NCBI GenBank assembly: GCA_946482365.1
Contig: CAMLQY010000003.1
Span: forward strand, 79,777 to 143,776
From: an uncultured Actinomycetes bacterium
Lineage (GTDB): Bacteria > Actinomycetota > Thermoleophilia > Solirubrobacterales > 70-9
DNA: 64,000 bases
Direction: 5' to 3'
The first letter of the stretch is position 1. Each line of letters starts with the position of its first letter. Below the pieces are notes generated by a model, which worked only from the letters and a program-made list of their open reading frames with translations, ran no database searches and was not told where the DNA came from. A program made the translations under genes and the position numbers. This document shows positions 1 to 9,129 of this stretch, piece after piece.

Positions 1-1
1 G

Positions 2-1357
2 GTCGCCACCGGCCTGCAGGAGCTCGCCCAGCGCCATCTCTGGATGCACTTCTCGCGGATGGGCTCCTACGGGCCCGGCCACGAGATCCCGATCATCACC
101 CGTGGCGAGGGCTGCTACGTCTACGACGACCACGGCAACCGCTACCTCGACGGCCTCTCCGGCCTCTTCTGCGTCAATGCCGGCCACGGCCGCACCGAGC
201 TGGGCGAGGCGGCGGCCCGCCAGGTCGAGGAGCTCGACTTCTACACGCTGTGGAGCTACGCCCACCCCCGCGCGATCGAGCTAGCCGCCCGGCTTGCCTC
301 ACTCGCCCCCGGGGACCTCAACCGCGTCTTCTTCACCTCGGGCGGCTCGGAGTCGGTCGAGTCGGCGCTGAAGCTGGCCCGCAACTATCACCGCGAGCTC
401 GGCAAAGGCCAGAAGCACAAGGTGATCGCGCGCGAGATCGCCTACCACGGCACCACGCTCGGCGCACTTTCCGCCACCGGCATCACCGAGCTGCGCTCGC
501 AGTTCGAGCCGCTCGCTCCGGGTGGCTGCCACGTCCCCAACACCAACGTCTACCGCTGGCCGGAGGACCGCCACCCGCTCTGGGCGGCGACCGCGATCGA
601 GGAGCGGATCCAGTTCGAGGGGCCGGAGACCGTTGCCGCCGTGATCCTCGAGCCGGTCCAGAACGCCGGCGGCTGCTTCGTCCCTCCCGAGGGCTACTTC
701 GAGCGGGTGCGCGAGATCTGCGACCGCTACGACGTGCTGATGATCTCCGACGAGGTGATCTGCGCCTGGGGCCGCCTCGGCCATTACTTCGGCTGCGAGC
801 GCTTCGGCTACGCCCCCGACATCGTCACCCTCGCCAAGGCCATGACCTCGGCGTACGTCCCGATGGGCGCTGTGATCGCCTCCGACACGGTGGCCGCCCC
901 GTTCATGCAGGGGGACGCCTCCTTCGCCCACGGCTTCACCTTCGCCGGCCACCCGCTGGCCTCGGCGGTGGCGATGGCCAACCTCGACATCTTCGAGCGC
1001 GAGGACCTCTGCGGCCACGTCCTCGCCAAGGAGGGCGAGCTCCGCCAGGTGCTGGAGACCCTGCACGACCTCCCGATCGTCGGCGACGTGCGCGGCGCCG
1101 GCTACTTCCACGCGATCGAGCTGGTCAAGGACCGCGAGACCAAGGAGGGCTTCAGCGGCGAGGAGTCCGAGGAGCTTCTGCGTGGCTTCCTCTCCGGCGA
1201 GCTCTACAAGCGCGGGCTGATCTGCCGCGCCGACGATCGCGGCGACCCGGTGGTGCAGCTGGCGCCGCCGCTGATCGCCGACAGCGAGCAGTTCGAAGAG
1301 ATCCACGACGTCTTGCACGCCGTGCTGGGCGAGGCCTGGAAGAGAGTCCGGCGGTAG
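2..1357 (+). CDS. Class III (omega) aminotransferase, 5' end probably outside window
   Basis: PLP-dependent transaminase of the ornithine/omega-amino acid class, probably moving an amino group from an amine or omega-amino acid to pyruvate or 2-oxoglutarate. The first in-window ATG is at 44, but the same frame is open to base 2 and reads plausible N-terminal residues (VATGLQELAQRHLW), so the true start is probably upstream and the entry is marked partial. From Met44 the protein is 437 aa. Visible are the substrate/PLP region TSGGSESVESALKLARNYH, the ISDEV aspartate motif and the PLP lysine in TLAKAMTS (Lys265 counted from Met44). It is followed 9 nt later by a PucR regulator and then two dehydrogenases, which fits amine or GABA-type catabolism. 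The exact substrate cannot be read from sequence. Confidence 0.9.
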   Translation, partial: VATGLQELAQRHLWMHFSRMGSYGPGHEIPIITRGEGCYVYDDHGNRYLDGLSGLFCVNAGHGRTELGEAAARQVEELDFYTLWSYAHPRAIELAARLASLAPGDLNRVFFTSGGSESVESALKLARNYHRELGKGQKHKVIAREIAYHGTTLGALSATGITELRSQFEPLAPGGCHVPNTNVYRWPEDRHPLWAATAIEERIQFEGPETVAAVILEPVQNAGGCFVPPEGYFERVREICDRYDVLMISDEVICAWGRLGHYFGCERFGYAPDIVTLAKAMTSAYVPMGAVIASDTVAAPFMQGDASFAHGFTFAGHPLASAVAMANLDIFEREDLCGHVLAKEGELRQVLETLHDLPIVGDVRGAGYFHAIELVKDRETKEGFSGEESEELLRGFLSGELYKRGLICRADDRGDPVVQLAPPLIADSEQFEEIHDVLHAVLGEAWKRVRR

Positions 1358-1365
1358 GCGAACGC

Positions 1366-2922
1366 ATGCTTACCGTCCAGAGCCTCCTCGACGAACTCGA
1401 CCTCGAGCTCGTGGCCGGCGCGGACGCGGCCGAAGCGCCGGTGCGCTGGGTCCACATCTCCGAGCTCGAGGACCCGACGCCGTGGCTCTCCGGCGGCGAG
1501 CTGATGCTGACGACGGGGATCCCGCTCGGCTCCGCGGCCAAGCAGCGCGCCTTCATCCGGTTGCTCGCCGACAGCAACCTGGCCGGGCTCGGCTTCGGCA
1601 TCGGCTTCAGCCACGACAAGCTGCCGAAAGCCCTGGTCGAGGAGGCGCGCAAGCGCGAATTCCCGCTCTTCGAGGTTCCCTACTCGGTCCCGTTCATCGC
1701 GATCACCGAGAAGGCCTTCGCCCGTCTCGTCAACGAGCAGTACGAGGTGCTGCAGCGCGGCATCGCGGTGCAGCGGCGGCTCGAGCGGCTGGTCCTGGAA
1801 GAGCGCGGGCTGGAGGAGATCGTGGCGACCATCGCCTCCGCGGTCGGCGGCACCGTGGCGATCCTCGGCGCTCGCGGTGAGCGCCTGGCCGGCCGCGCCT
1901 TCCGTCGCCAGCTCTCGGCCGAGACCGTGAACGCGATCCGCGAAGAAGCCCTGGCGCACACCGCCGACGGTCATCCCTTCGTTCCCTCTCACCCGGCGGT
2001 CGCCGGCCGTGCGCTCGCCCATCCGGTGATCTCACCCGGTGGCGGCCCCCCGCAGGCCTGGGTGGTGATCGTTCGCGACTCGGGCGGGCTCGGCGATTTC
2101 GAGCGGCTGATCCTGCAGCAGGCCGTGGCCGTCGTGGCGCTGGAGCTGATGCGGCGCCGGGTCGCGCGCGAGACCGAGCGCCGCCTCGCCGGCGACGTCC
2201 TCGCCGGAGCGCTGGGCGGCCGCCTCGACCCGACCGAGCTGCGCCGTCGCCTCGAGCCCTTCGGGATCGGAAACGAAGCCGCGGTCCTGGTCTTCGCCCT
2301 CGACGACCCGGCCGGCGCCGAGCCGGCGCTCGAGCGGGCGCTGGCCGCAGACGCCTGCCCCGCCGTCGTCGCGCCGCACGCCAGCGGTCGCCGCGAGCTG
2401 CTCTGCGCGGTCGTCGACGCCGCCGATCGCGACCCGGTCGACCTCGCCGCCGAGGCCCGCCGCGCCCTGGTCAAGGACCGGGGCGCGGTCCGCGCCGCCG
2501 CCAGCCGGCCGGCGCCGCCCGAGAACCTGCGGCATTCCTTCCACGAGGCCCGCTGCGCCCTCGAGGCGACCGCGATCGGCAACGGCAGCGGGCCCGAGGT
2601 GGCCTCCTGGCGCGATCTCGGCGCCTTCACCCTGCTGCTCTCGATCCAGGACGACGAGGCGCTGAAGCTCTACTGCGACAGCGTGCTCGGCCCGATCGAG
2701 GAGGGCGACGAGGATTACGGCGGCGAGCTGCTGCGCTCGCTGGAGGCGTTCATCGAGCAGAACGGCCAGTGGGAGAAGGCCGCCCGCGAGGTCTACTGCC
2801 ACCGCCACACGCTGCGCTACCGGATGCGCAAAGTCGAGGAGCTGACGGGCCGCGACCTCTCGCGCGCCCACGACCGGATCGAGTTCTGGCTCGCGCTCCG
2901 GGCAAGGGAGCTCGTCTCATGA
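1366..2922 (+). CDS. PucR-family transcriptional regulator
   Basis: Predicted DNA-binding regulator of 518 aa. The N-terminal PucR domain (about residues 5-125) contains VRWVHISELEDPTPWLSGGELMLTTG, shortened here to its key part WLSGGELMLTTG. The C-terminal helix-turn-helix (about residues 460-515, HRHTLRYRMRKVEELTGRDL) is the PucR/CdaR-type HTH_30. Such proteins usually activate adjacent catabolic operons for purines, polyamines or proline. The open frame extends much further upstream as a shadow of the aminotransferase, so I chose the ATG at 1366, 9 nt after the previous stop, where PucR homology begins. Its stop overlaps the start of ald (ATGA at 2919), indicating translational coupling. 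It probably controls this operon. Confidence 0.9.
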   Translation: MLTVQSLLDELDLELVAGADAAEAPVRWVHISELEDPTPWLSGGELMLTTGIPLGSAAKQRAFIRLLADSNLAGLGFGIGFSHDKLPKALVEEARKREFPLFEVPYSVPFIAITEKAFARLVNEQYEVLQRGIAVQRRLERLVLEERGLEEIVATIASAVGGTVAILGARGERLAGRAFRRQLSAETVNAIREEALAHTADGHPFVPSHPAVAGRALAHPVISPGGGPPQAWVVIVRDSGGLGDFERLILQQAVAVVALELMRRRVARETERRLAGDVLAGALGGRLDPTELRRRLEPFGIGNEAAVLVFALDDPAGAEPALERALAADACPAVVAPHASGRRELLCAVVDAADRDPVDLAAEARRALVKDRGAVRAAASRPAPPENLRHSFHEARCALEATAIGNGSGPEVASWRDLGAFTLLLSIQDDEALKLYCDSVLGPIEEGDEDYGGELLRSLEAFIEQNGQWEKAAREVYCHRHTLRYRMRKVEELTGRDLSRAHDRIEFWLALRARELVS

Positions 2923-4115
2923 GGGTCGGCGTTCCGCAAGAGACCAAGCCTGACGAGTACCGGGTCGCGATCACGCCGGCCGGGGTGCGGGAGATGACCG
3001 AGCACGGCCACGAGGTGCTGGTCGAGGCAGGCGCCGGGTCCGGCAGCGCGATCTCCGACGCCGAGTACGAAGCCCAGGGCGCCCGCATCGTCCCCGGCGC
3101 CGCCTCCGTCTTCTCTGAGGCCGAGATGGTGATCAAGGTGAAGGAGCCCCAGCCGGCCGAGGTCGAGATGCTGCGCCCCGGCCAGCTCCTCTTCACCTAC
3201 CTGCACCTCGCCCCCGACCCCGAGCTGACCCGCGGCCTCTGCGACTCCGGCGCCACCTGCGTCGCCTACGAGACGGTCGAGGACGCGCGCGGGCGCCTGC
3301 CGCTGCTGGCGCCGATGAGCGAGATCGCCGGCAAGATCGCCGCCCAGGCCGGCGCCTTCATGCTCGAGAAGCCGCTAGGGGGGCGCGGCATCCTGCTCGG
3401 TGGCGTCCCCGGCGTCGCCGCCGCCAACGTGATGGTGATCGGCGGCGGGGTGGTCGGGATGAACGCGGCCTTCATCGCTATCGGGATGGGGGCGGACGTC
3501 TTCGTCTTCGACAAGTCGATCGACCGGCTGCGCGAGCTGGAGGCCGACTTCGCCGGCAGCTGCTCGACCGTCTACTCGACCACCCTCGCGGTCGAAGAGA
3601 TGCTGCCTCGCGCCGACCTGGTGATCGGCGCGGTCCTCGTCCACGGCGCCCGCGCCCCCTTCGTAGTGCGGCGCGAGCAGCTGGCGCTGATGAAGCCCGG
3701 CGCGGTCCTCGTCGACGTCGCCATCGACCAGGGCGGCTGCTTCGAGACCTCGCACCCGACCACGCATCGCGATCCGACCTTCGAGGTTGACGGGATCACC
3801 CACTACTGCGTCGCCAACATGCCCGGCGCGGTGCCGATCACCTCGACCCACGCCCTCACCAACGCGACCCTGCCCTACGCGATCGCCCTCGCCGACGAGG
3901 GTGTCGCCGGCGCGATTCGGCGCGATCCGGGCCTGCGCCCGGGGGTCAACGTCGCCGCCGGGGTCGTCACCCATCCGGCGGTGGCCGAGGGCGTCGGCAT
4001 GACCTGCGTCCCCGTGGAGGACGCCCTGAAAACTGCGGCCGACGGGCCGATACGTCAACCAGGCGTTGACGTATCGGCCCGTCGGCCCCCCGAACACGTG
4101 GAGGCGAATGAGTGA
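2919..4115 (+). CDS. ald: Alanine dehydrogenase with a hairpin-encoded C-terminal tail
   Basis: NAD-dependent alanine dehydrogenase (L-alanine to pyruvate and ammonium), 398 aa from the ATG overlapping the pucR stop. The start [20 protein letters not shown] is the family N-terminus. The substrate Lys (VKEPQP) and His (YLHLAPD) and the Rossmann loop [12 protein letters not shown] are present, as is [20 protein letters not shown]. It should regenerate or remove pyruvate/alanine from the aminotransferase. Family members are usually about 370 aa. Here the frame continues for about 28 residues through a perfect 23-bp inverted repeat (4037-4087), so the tail is encoded by a terminator-like hairpin and is unlikely to be a functional domain. 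The stop overlaps the next gene. Confidence 0.93.
   Translation: MRVGVPQETKPDEYRVAITPAGVREMTEHGHEVLVEAGAGSGSAISDAEYEAQGARIVPGAASVFSEAEMVIKVKEPQPAEVEMLRPGQLLFTYLHLAPDPELTRGLCDSGATCVAYETVEDARGRLPLLAPMSEIAGKIAAQAGAFMLEKPLGGRGILLGGVPGVAAANVMVIGGGVVGMNAAFIAIGMGADVFVFDKSIDRLRELEADFAGSCSTVYSTTLAVEEMLPRADLVIGAVLVHGARAPFVVRREQLALMKPGAVLVDVAIDQGGCFETSHPTTHRDPTFEVDGITHYCVANMPGAVPITSTHALTNATLPYAIALADEGVAGAIRRDPGLRPGVNVAAGVVTHPAVAEGVGMTCVPVEDALKTAADGPIRQPGVDVSARRPPEHVEANE
4037..4087 (+). terminator. Perfect 23-bp hairpin inside the 3' end of ald
   Basis: Left arm 4037-4059 and right arm 4065-4087 are perfect reverse complements, with a 5-nt loop CAGGC. There is no U-tract. It resembles the other long stem-loops found at gene ends in this window, but here it lies before the ald stop codon (4113) and 24 nt before the downstream dehydrogenase start, so it could partially terminate or process the operon mRNA. 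Confidence 0.75.
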
Positions 4116-5557
4116 TGGCTACGGCGGAGAAGACGAAGCTGCGGAACTTCATCGGGGGGGAGGCGGTCGACCCGGCCGAGGGCGGGATGGAGGACGTGGT
4201 CAATCCAGCCACGGGTGACCCGATCGCCTCGGCCCCGCTCTCGACCAAGCCCGACGTCGATGCGGCGGTGGCCGCGGCGAAGGCCGCCTTCCCCGGCTGG
4301 GCGGCGACGCCCCCGGGAGAACGGGCGCGGGCGCTGCTGCGGATGGCCGACCTGATCGAGGAGCGGGGCGAGGAGATCGCCGACCTCGAGTCCGCCGACG
4401 CGGGCAAGCCGCGCAGCGCCGTGGTCGAGGACGAAATCACCGTGATGGCCGACCAGTTGCGCTTCTTCGCCGGGGCGGCGCGCACCATGGAGGGCCGCGC
4501 CGCCGGCGAGTACATGGAGGCGCGCACGTCCTTCATCCGCCGTGAGCCGCTCGGCGTGGTCGGTCAGATCACGCCCTGGAACTACCCGCTGATGATGGCG
4601 ATCTGGAAGATCGGCCCCGCGCTCGCCACCGGCAACACCGTGGTGCTGAAGCCGGCCGAGACGACTCCGCTGACCACGCTGCTCTTCGCCGAGTGGTGCG
4701 GCGAGATCCTGCCGGCAGGCGTCTTCAACGCGATCGGGGGCCACGGCGAGCCGACCGGGGCGGAGCTGGTCACCCACCCCGACGTGGCGATGGCCTGCCT
4801 GACCGGCTCACCCCCCACCGGGAAGTGGATCGCCAGGGCGGCGGCGGACTCGCTGAAGCGGGTCCACCTCGAGCTCGGCGGCAAGGCACCGGTTGTGATC
4901 TTCGACGACGCCGACATGGAGGCGGCGATGGAGACCATCGCCGGGACCGGCTACTACAACGCTGGCCAGGACTGCACCGCCGCCACCCGAGTTCTCGCCT
5001 CGAAGGGCGTTTACGACGACGTCGTCGGGGGACTCGCCGAGGAAGCCAGGGGCCTGGTGCTGGGCGACACGATGAGCGCCGACACGACGCTGGGCCCGCT
5101 CAACTCCTCCCGCCAACGGGAGCGGGTTGAGGGCTTCCTCGAGCGCAGGCCCGCCAACGCCGAGATCGTCACCGGCGGCTCGCAGCCGGACCTGCCCGGC
5201 TTCTTCCTCGAGCCCGCGGTCGTCGCCGGCCTCGAGCAGGGCGACGAGATGATCCAGGACGAGATCTTCGGCCCGGTGATCACCGTCCAGCCCTTCAGCG
5301 ACGAGGAGAAGGCGATCGAATGGGCCAACGGCACCCGCTACGGCCTCGCCTCCTCGGTTTGGACCCGCGACGTGGGCCGCGCGATGCGGGTCGCCAACGC
5401 GCTCGAGTTCGGTTGCGTCTGGATCAACGACCACATCCCGATCGTCGCCGAGATGCCGCACGGTGGCTTCAAGCAGTCCGGCTACGGCAAGGACCTGTCC
5501 GTCTACGCCCTCGAGGACTACACCGAGATCAAGCACGTCATGGTCAATCTTGAATAG
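4115..5557 (+). CDS. Aldehyde dehydrogenase, gamma-aminobutyraldehyde/betaine-aldehyde type
   Basis: NAD(P)-dependent aldehyde dehydrogenase of 480 aa. The catalytic glutamate is in LELGGKAP (Glu253) and the catalytic cysteine in GQDCTAATR (Cys287). The NAGQDCTA form of the active site is characteristic of aminobutyraldehyde and betaine-aldehyde dehydrogenases, so it probably oxidises the aldehyde released by the operon's aminotransferase. The ATG at 4115 overlaps the ald TGA and has GGAGG 10 nt upstream; a GTG at 4112 is an alternative that adds one residue. The pairing with ald and a class III aminotransferase suggests putrescine or a related diamine as the carbon/nitrogen source; this is inferred. 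Confidence 0.9.
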   Translation: MATAEKTKLRNFIGGEAVDPAEGGMEDVVNPATGDPIASAPLSTKPDVDAAVAAAKAAFPGWAATPPGERARALLRMADLIEERGEEIADLESADAGKPRSAVVEDEITVMADQLRFFAGAARTMEGRAAGEYMEARTSFIRREPLGVVGQITPWNYPLMMAIWKIGPALATGNTVVLKPAETTPLTTLLFAEWCGEILPAGVFNAIGGHGEPTGAELVTHPDVAMACLTGSPPTGKWIARAAADSLKRVHLELGGKAPVVIFDDADMEAAMETIAGTGYYNAGQDCTAATRVLASKGVYDDVVGGLAEEARGLVLGDTMSADTTLGPLNSSRQRERVEGFLERRPANAEIVTGGSQPDLPGFFLEPAVVAGLEQGDEMIQDEIFGPVITVQPFSDEEKAIEWANGTRYGLASSVWTRDVGRAMRVANALEFGCVWINDHIPIVAEMPHGGFKQSGYGKDLSVYALEDYTEIKHVMVNLE

Positions 5558-5593
5558 AGCGCCTTCCGCGGTGGCGACTACCATCGCCGCGCG

Positions 5594-7306
5594 ATGAAGG
5601 TTTTCTTCGCCTTCGGGATGGTGCTCGCGGCGATGGTGCTCATTGCCGCCGCGCCGGCCTGGGAGGAAGAAGACCCGCGCTGCCATGGGCGGCAGGCGGA
5701 GATCGTCGGCACCGAGGGGGACGACGAGCTGCGCGGCACGCCGGAGCGCGACGTGATCTGGGGCGGCGGCGGCGAGGACTCGATCCACGGCAGCCTCGGC
5801 AACGACCTGCTCTGCGGCGGCCCCGGAGCCGACCTCGTCCACGGCGGCCGCGGCAACGACGAGGTCGACGGCGGCGCCGGAGACGGAGACCGGGCGATCG
5901 GCGACCTCGGCGACGACAAGGTGCTCGGCGGCACCGGCGACTCCGACGAGGCGGCCGGCAGCCTCGGCATCGACACGGTCAGCGGTGGGCCCGGAGACTT
6001 CGACTTCGTCCACGGCGACTACGGCTACGACCGCATGGACGGAGGGCCGGGCAGGGACGACGTCGCCTCGTTCGCCACCGACGTCGGCGCAGGGCGCGAC
6101 GGCGGTGGCGTTAAGGTCAACCTGGGCAGGCACAAGGCCCGTGGCGACGGCCACGACCGCCTTTTCCGCTTCGAGGACCTGGAGGGCTCGGCCTTCGACG
6201 ACGTCCTCGTCGGCAATCGCCGCGCCAACGTGATCGACGGTGGCGCCGGCGACGACGTCGTCCGCGGCGCCGGCGGCAAGGACGAGCTGATCGGCGGCAA
6301 TGGGTCGGACCGCTGCAACGGGGCAAAGGGACGCACCGAGTCCTGCGGCCGCGAAGCGAGGCCGAAAGCCTCCGCCTACGTCGAGCTCGACGCGGTCGCG
6401 GGCGGCGGCGGGGGCCTCCAGCTCGTTGGCGGCACGGGGCGCGACCGCTTCGTCGTCGGCTTCGACGAAGCGAGCGCCAGCTTCGGCGTCACCGCCGCCA
6501 AGGGCCTCGCGCTCGGGCCCGGTTGTGAGCGGGTCAGCACCCTGCAGGCGAGCTGCCAGGTCACCGGGCCGGCGCGGTGGCTGATGGCCGACCTCGGTCC
6601 TGGGCGCGACAGCCTGCGGGTCGAAGGCTCGCTGGCGGGCGCCCAGAACGTCCGCATCGCCGGTGGCCACGGCAACGACACGATCCGCGGTGGCGACGAG
6701 GACGACCTGATCGAGGGCGGCTTCGGCGCCGATCGCCTCTACGGCGGGGCCGGGGCGGACGGCCTGATCGGCAGCAGGCCCGGGCCGACCTTCCTCTACG
6801 GAGGCCCCGACGGAGACCTGCTGGCCGCCGGCGGCGGCTGTGCCGGCGGGGCCCTGGTCGGAGGCCCCGGCCGCGACGACGCCTCCTTCGCCGAGACGCC
6901 GTCGCACCCGGGCATCCTCCACGTCTCGTTTCCCGCCCACGCAGCCTGGATCGACGCGATCCCGGGTTGCGATCGGGTCCACCTCTCGCCTACCAACGAG
7001 GACATGGAGGGTTCCTTCGACTGGGACGTCCTGATCGGCGACGGCCGCGCCAACAACATGCTCGGTCAGCCCGGTGCCGACCGCTTCTTCGGCGGCGGCG
7101 GCGACGACGTGATCGACGCCCGCGACGGGACGCGGGACTTCTCGATCCAGTGCGGCCGCGGCACGCCCGCCAGGAAGGGAAGGCTGGCTCGCGGCACGTC
7201 AACCGGCCGCGCCCTCATCGACTTCTTCGACCCCGGCACGACCCTCTGCGGCATCACCAAGCACGGCAAGCCGGTCGACGGCCTGGGCGTCGCAGACGAG
7301 CCCTGA
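5594..7306 (+). CDS. Secreted RTX-type calcium-binding repeat protein
   Basis: Exported protein of 570 aa with an N-terminal signal peptide (MKVFFAFGMVLAAMVLIAAAPAW) followed by many glycine/aspartate-rich nonapeptide-like units (for example GGGGEDSIHG, GGRGNDEVDG, GGAGADGLIG). Such repeats fold into calcium-binding parallel beta-rolls. Two repeat blocks (about residues 35-250 and 350-410) flank a non-repeat region with paired cysteines. No enzymatic domain is recognisable. RTX proteins usually leave through type I secretion, but there is a classical signal peptide and no neighbouring ABC exporter, so Sec export to the cell surface or medium is more likely. The start has no ribosome site; TACCAT lies 9 nt upstream, compatible with a leaderless message. 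Confidence 0.85.
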   Translation: MKVFFAFGMVLAAMVLIAAAPAWEEEDPRCHGRQAEIVGTEGDDELRGTPERDVIWGGGGEDSIHGSLGNDLLCGGPGADLVHGGRGNDEVDGGAGDGDRAIGDLGDDKVLGGTGDSDEAAGSLGIDTVSGGPGDFDFVHGDYGYDRMDGGPGRDDVASFATDVGAGRDGGGVKVNLGRHKARGDGHDRLFRFEDLEGSAFDDVLVGNRRANVIDGGAGDDVVRGAGGKDELIGGNGSDRCNGAKGRTESCGREARPKASAYVELDAVAGGGGGLQLVGGTGRDRFVVGFDEASASFGVTAAKGLALGPGCERVSTLQASCQVTGPARWLMADLGPGRDSLRVEGSLAGAQNVRIAGGHGNDTIRGGDEDDLIEGGFGADRLYGGAGADGLIGSRPGPTFLYGGPDGDLLAAGGGCAGGALVGGPGRDDASFAETPSHPGILHVSFPAHAAWIDAIPGCDRVHLSPTNEDMEGSFDWDVLIGDGRANNMLGQPGADRFFGGGGDDVIDARDGTRDFSIQCGRGTPARKGRLARGTSTGRALIDFFDPGTTLCGITKHGKPVDGLGVADEP

Positions 7307-7638
7307 TTCGGGGTGTGTGGGCGAGAGCCTGGTCGCCCTCCATTCGAACCCACACCCCACGCGCTCTGCGCGTGGGGTGAACCTCGTGCGCGGCTGCGCC
7401 GCGCCCCAGGACAGATTGCATAGGCCGCTTCGCGAGGTTCGCCTGGAGGGCGACCAGGCTCCCTCCAACACGTCACCGAGTTACGCCAAGGCTGCGAAGC
7501 CAGCGCCAAATCTCCCAAGCTCAAAAAAAGAGAGCCTTGGGCGGGAGCCCTAGAAGCTCGGTGACGGAAGCTTCCGGGTTGGAGTAGACCGCTCGGAGAG
7601 CTTCCGAAAGCTCGTGCCCTGTGGGCATCCCCCAACAA
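7307..7638. other. Gene-free interval with nested inverted repeats (possible structured RNA)
   Basis: No convincing gene lies between the RTX gene and the convergent double-TetR gene. The interval holds nested complementary segments. Domain A: 7325-7342 pairs with 7444-7461 (18 bp, perfect), enclosing 7353-7364/7368-7379 (12 bp, 3-nt loop), 7379-7386/7433-7440 (8 bp) and 7388-7393/7399-7404. Domain B: 7463-7469/7578-7584 enclosing 7471-7480/7557-7566 (10 bp) and 7486-7493/7533-7540. A small hairpin follows at 7598-7613. It may be a bidirectional terminator region or a structured noncoding RNA; the strand is undecided and no known RNA family was recognised. Confidence 0.45.
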
Positions 7639-8967
7639 TCACCGCTTTTCGCCATTCGCCACCGCGCAAGCTTCCTCTGCCCCCACGAAAGGAGCGAGGG
7701 TCACGTAGGTGGCGAGCGGGACAATCTCACCCATGGTCTCCGCGCCCGACCGCTTCACCTGGTCGTAGATCATCGAGTAGATCGCTCCTCCGATCGCCTC
7801 GGCGGCGATCGGCGTGACGCCGGGGTTGAGCTGGTAGCCGGGCACGAGCAGGGCCTCCATGCTCTCCATCACCTGGTCGCGTTGTTCCAGCACCCGCCTG
7901 CCGGCGGCGTAGACGTCGACCGCGCCCAGCCTCGTGTACTCGGGCTCGGCCGCGCAGAAGGCGAACATCCCGGCGAAGGCGCCGCGAACCTGCTGAGGCC
8001 AGCTCGAGGCACGGCGGAAGGCGGGCAGGGTCGTCGCCAGCATCTGCGCCGAGCCGCTGTCGACCGCGGCAAGCATCGCCTCCTCCTTGTCGGCGAAGTT
8101 GGCGTAGAAGGTCGAGAGGGAGATCGAGGCGCGCGCGGCGACGTCGCCGATCGTCGTCGCCGGGTAGCCCTTCTCCGCTACCACGGAGGCGAGCGCGCGC
8201 AGGATTCGCTCGACGGGGTCGTAGCCCTGAATGGGGCCGGCGCTGACCGGCGGTCGGTTGCGGGGGCGTCGCAGCGGCACCGGCGGGGGCCTGTAGGAGA
8301 CCGCCCACTCCCAGATCTGCGGAGCGAGGTCGGCGAGCTCGTCCTCTTCGTCTCGGTAGAGGCGGGTGTGGATCACCTTGCGCACGCCGCCGACCACTGC
8401 GTGCAGCAGCTCCGGCGGCGTTCCCTCGCGGCCGGGGGTCCGCTCCAGCCAGAGCGAGACGAAGTCCTGGAAGGCGGCGGTGATGCGCTCTATCTCGTCG
8501 ACCGCACGGGGACCGGCCGCGTAGATCTCGACCAGGCACATCCGAGCCGCGGCCGGCTGCTGGACGATCAGCTGGATGAAGGCCTCGAGTGCCCCTCGGG
8601 CCCGCTCTTCGCTTGGGGGGCCGTCCCCCCTTCCGAAGAGCAGGTCGATCATCGGCTCGAGGAACGCCCCCAGCGCCGCGAGAAGGCACTCTTCCTTGTC
8701 CTTGAAATGCTCGTAGAAGGCGCTGCGCGAGACCCCGGACAGCTCGAGCAGGTCGGCCACGCGCGTCGCCTCGTAGCCTTTCTCGGCGACCACCGCGACC
8801 ATCGCTGCATAGAGGCGTTCGCGCTGGTTGCGCGCGACCTCCTCGGCCGGGAGCCGCCGGCCGGGCTGCAGCTTCCGCTCGCGCAGCGTCCCGGCGTTCC
8901 CCCACGGAGTCTTCAGCATCGTCGTGGGCCTACGACCGGCGATATCTGCGTCCTCGGCGGTTCTCAT
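7639..8967 (-). CDS. Tandem double TetR-family regulator
   Basis: A 442-aa protein containing two complete TetR units instead of the usual single unit of about 200 aa. The first HTH is near residues 47-95 (EKGYEATRVADLLELSGVSR then YEHFKDKEE) and the second near residues 250-300 (EKGYPATTIGDVAARASISL then YANFADKEE). Each is followed by an alpha-helical ligand-binding region. It is presumably a repressor sensing a hydrophobic ligand, with two DNA-binding heads in one chain. It is divergent from another TetR gene. A palindrome GAGAAT-N10-ATTCTC lies 9 nt before its start. A start at Met17 is also possible because no clear ribosome site precedes Met1. Confidence 0.88.
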   Translation of the reverse strand: MRTAEDADIAGRRPTTMLKTPWGNAGTLRERKLQPGRRLPAEEVARNQRERLYAAMVAVVAEKGYEATRVADLLELSGVSRSAFYEHFKDKEECLLAALGAFLEPMIDLLFGRGDGPPSEERARGALEAFIQLIVQQPAAARMCLVEIYAAGPRAVDEIERITAAFQDFVSLWLERTPGREGTPPELLHAVVGGVRKVIHTRLYRDEEDELADLAPQIWEWAVSYRPPPVPLRRPRNRPPVSAGPIQGYDPVERILRALASVVAEKGYPATTIGDVAARASISLSTFYANFADKEEAMLAAVDSGSAQMLATTLPAFRRASSWPQQVRGAFAGMFAFCAAEPEYTRLGAVDVYAAGRRVLEQRDQVMESMEALLVPGYQLNPGVTPIAAEAIGGAIYSMIYDQVKRSGAETMGEIVPLATYVTLAPFVGAEEACAVANGEKR

Positions 8968-8975
8968 TGACCTGT

Positions 8976-8997
8976 GAGAATAGTACGCGTGATTCTC
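8976..8997. promoter_or_regulatory. Candidate TetR operator (GAGAAT-N10-ATTCTC)
   Basis: A 22-bp inverted repeat with perfect 6-bp arms in the AT-rich gap between two divergent TetR-family genes. Position and size fit a TetR-type operator controlling the double-TetR gene, the divergent gene, or both. Confidence 0.5.
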
Positions 8998-9129
8998 TGT
9001 AAAGACAAGCCAGTCTGGCCCAAAATTCCTCTTTCGACAGCCATAATGTCACGAATATCGAGCGTTGACGCTGAAATGCGGGAAAGGAATGTTGACCCGA
9101 GCGTAAGAACGTGTTTGTATGTCATTCCC

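Noticed and set aside
250..1365. Upstream extension of the PucR frame
   Set aside because: This part is the aminotransferase gene read in another frame, Arg/Pro-rich and without homology; PucR starts at 1366.
4808..6982. 724-codon minus-strand open frame
   Set aside because: Antisense to the aldehyde dehydrogenase and the RTX gene; its Ala/Val/Asp-rich composition is the reverse of the RTX repeats.
7307..7638. RNase P RNA, tmRNA or SRP RNA in the structured gap
   Set aside because: None of the conserved core sequences of these RNAs was found on either strand.
8974..9129. N-terminal extension of the single TetR gene
   Set aside because: AT-rich promoter DNA containing the operator palindrome, with no domain similarity; the ATG at 9130 fits the family better.
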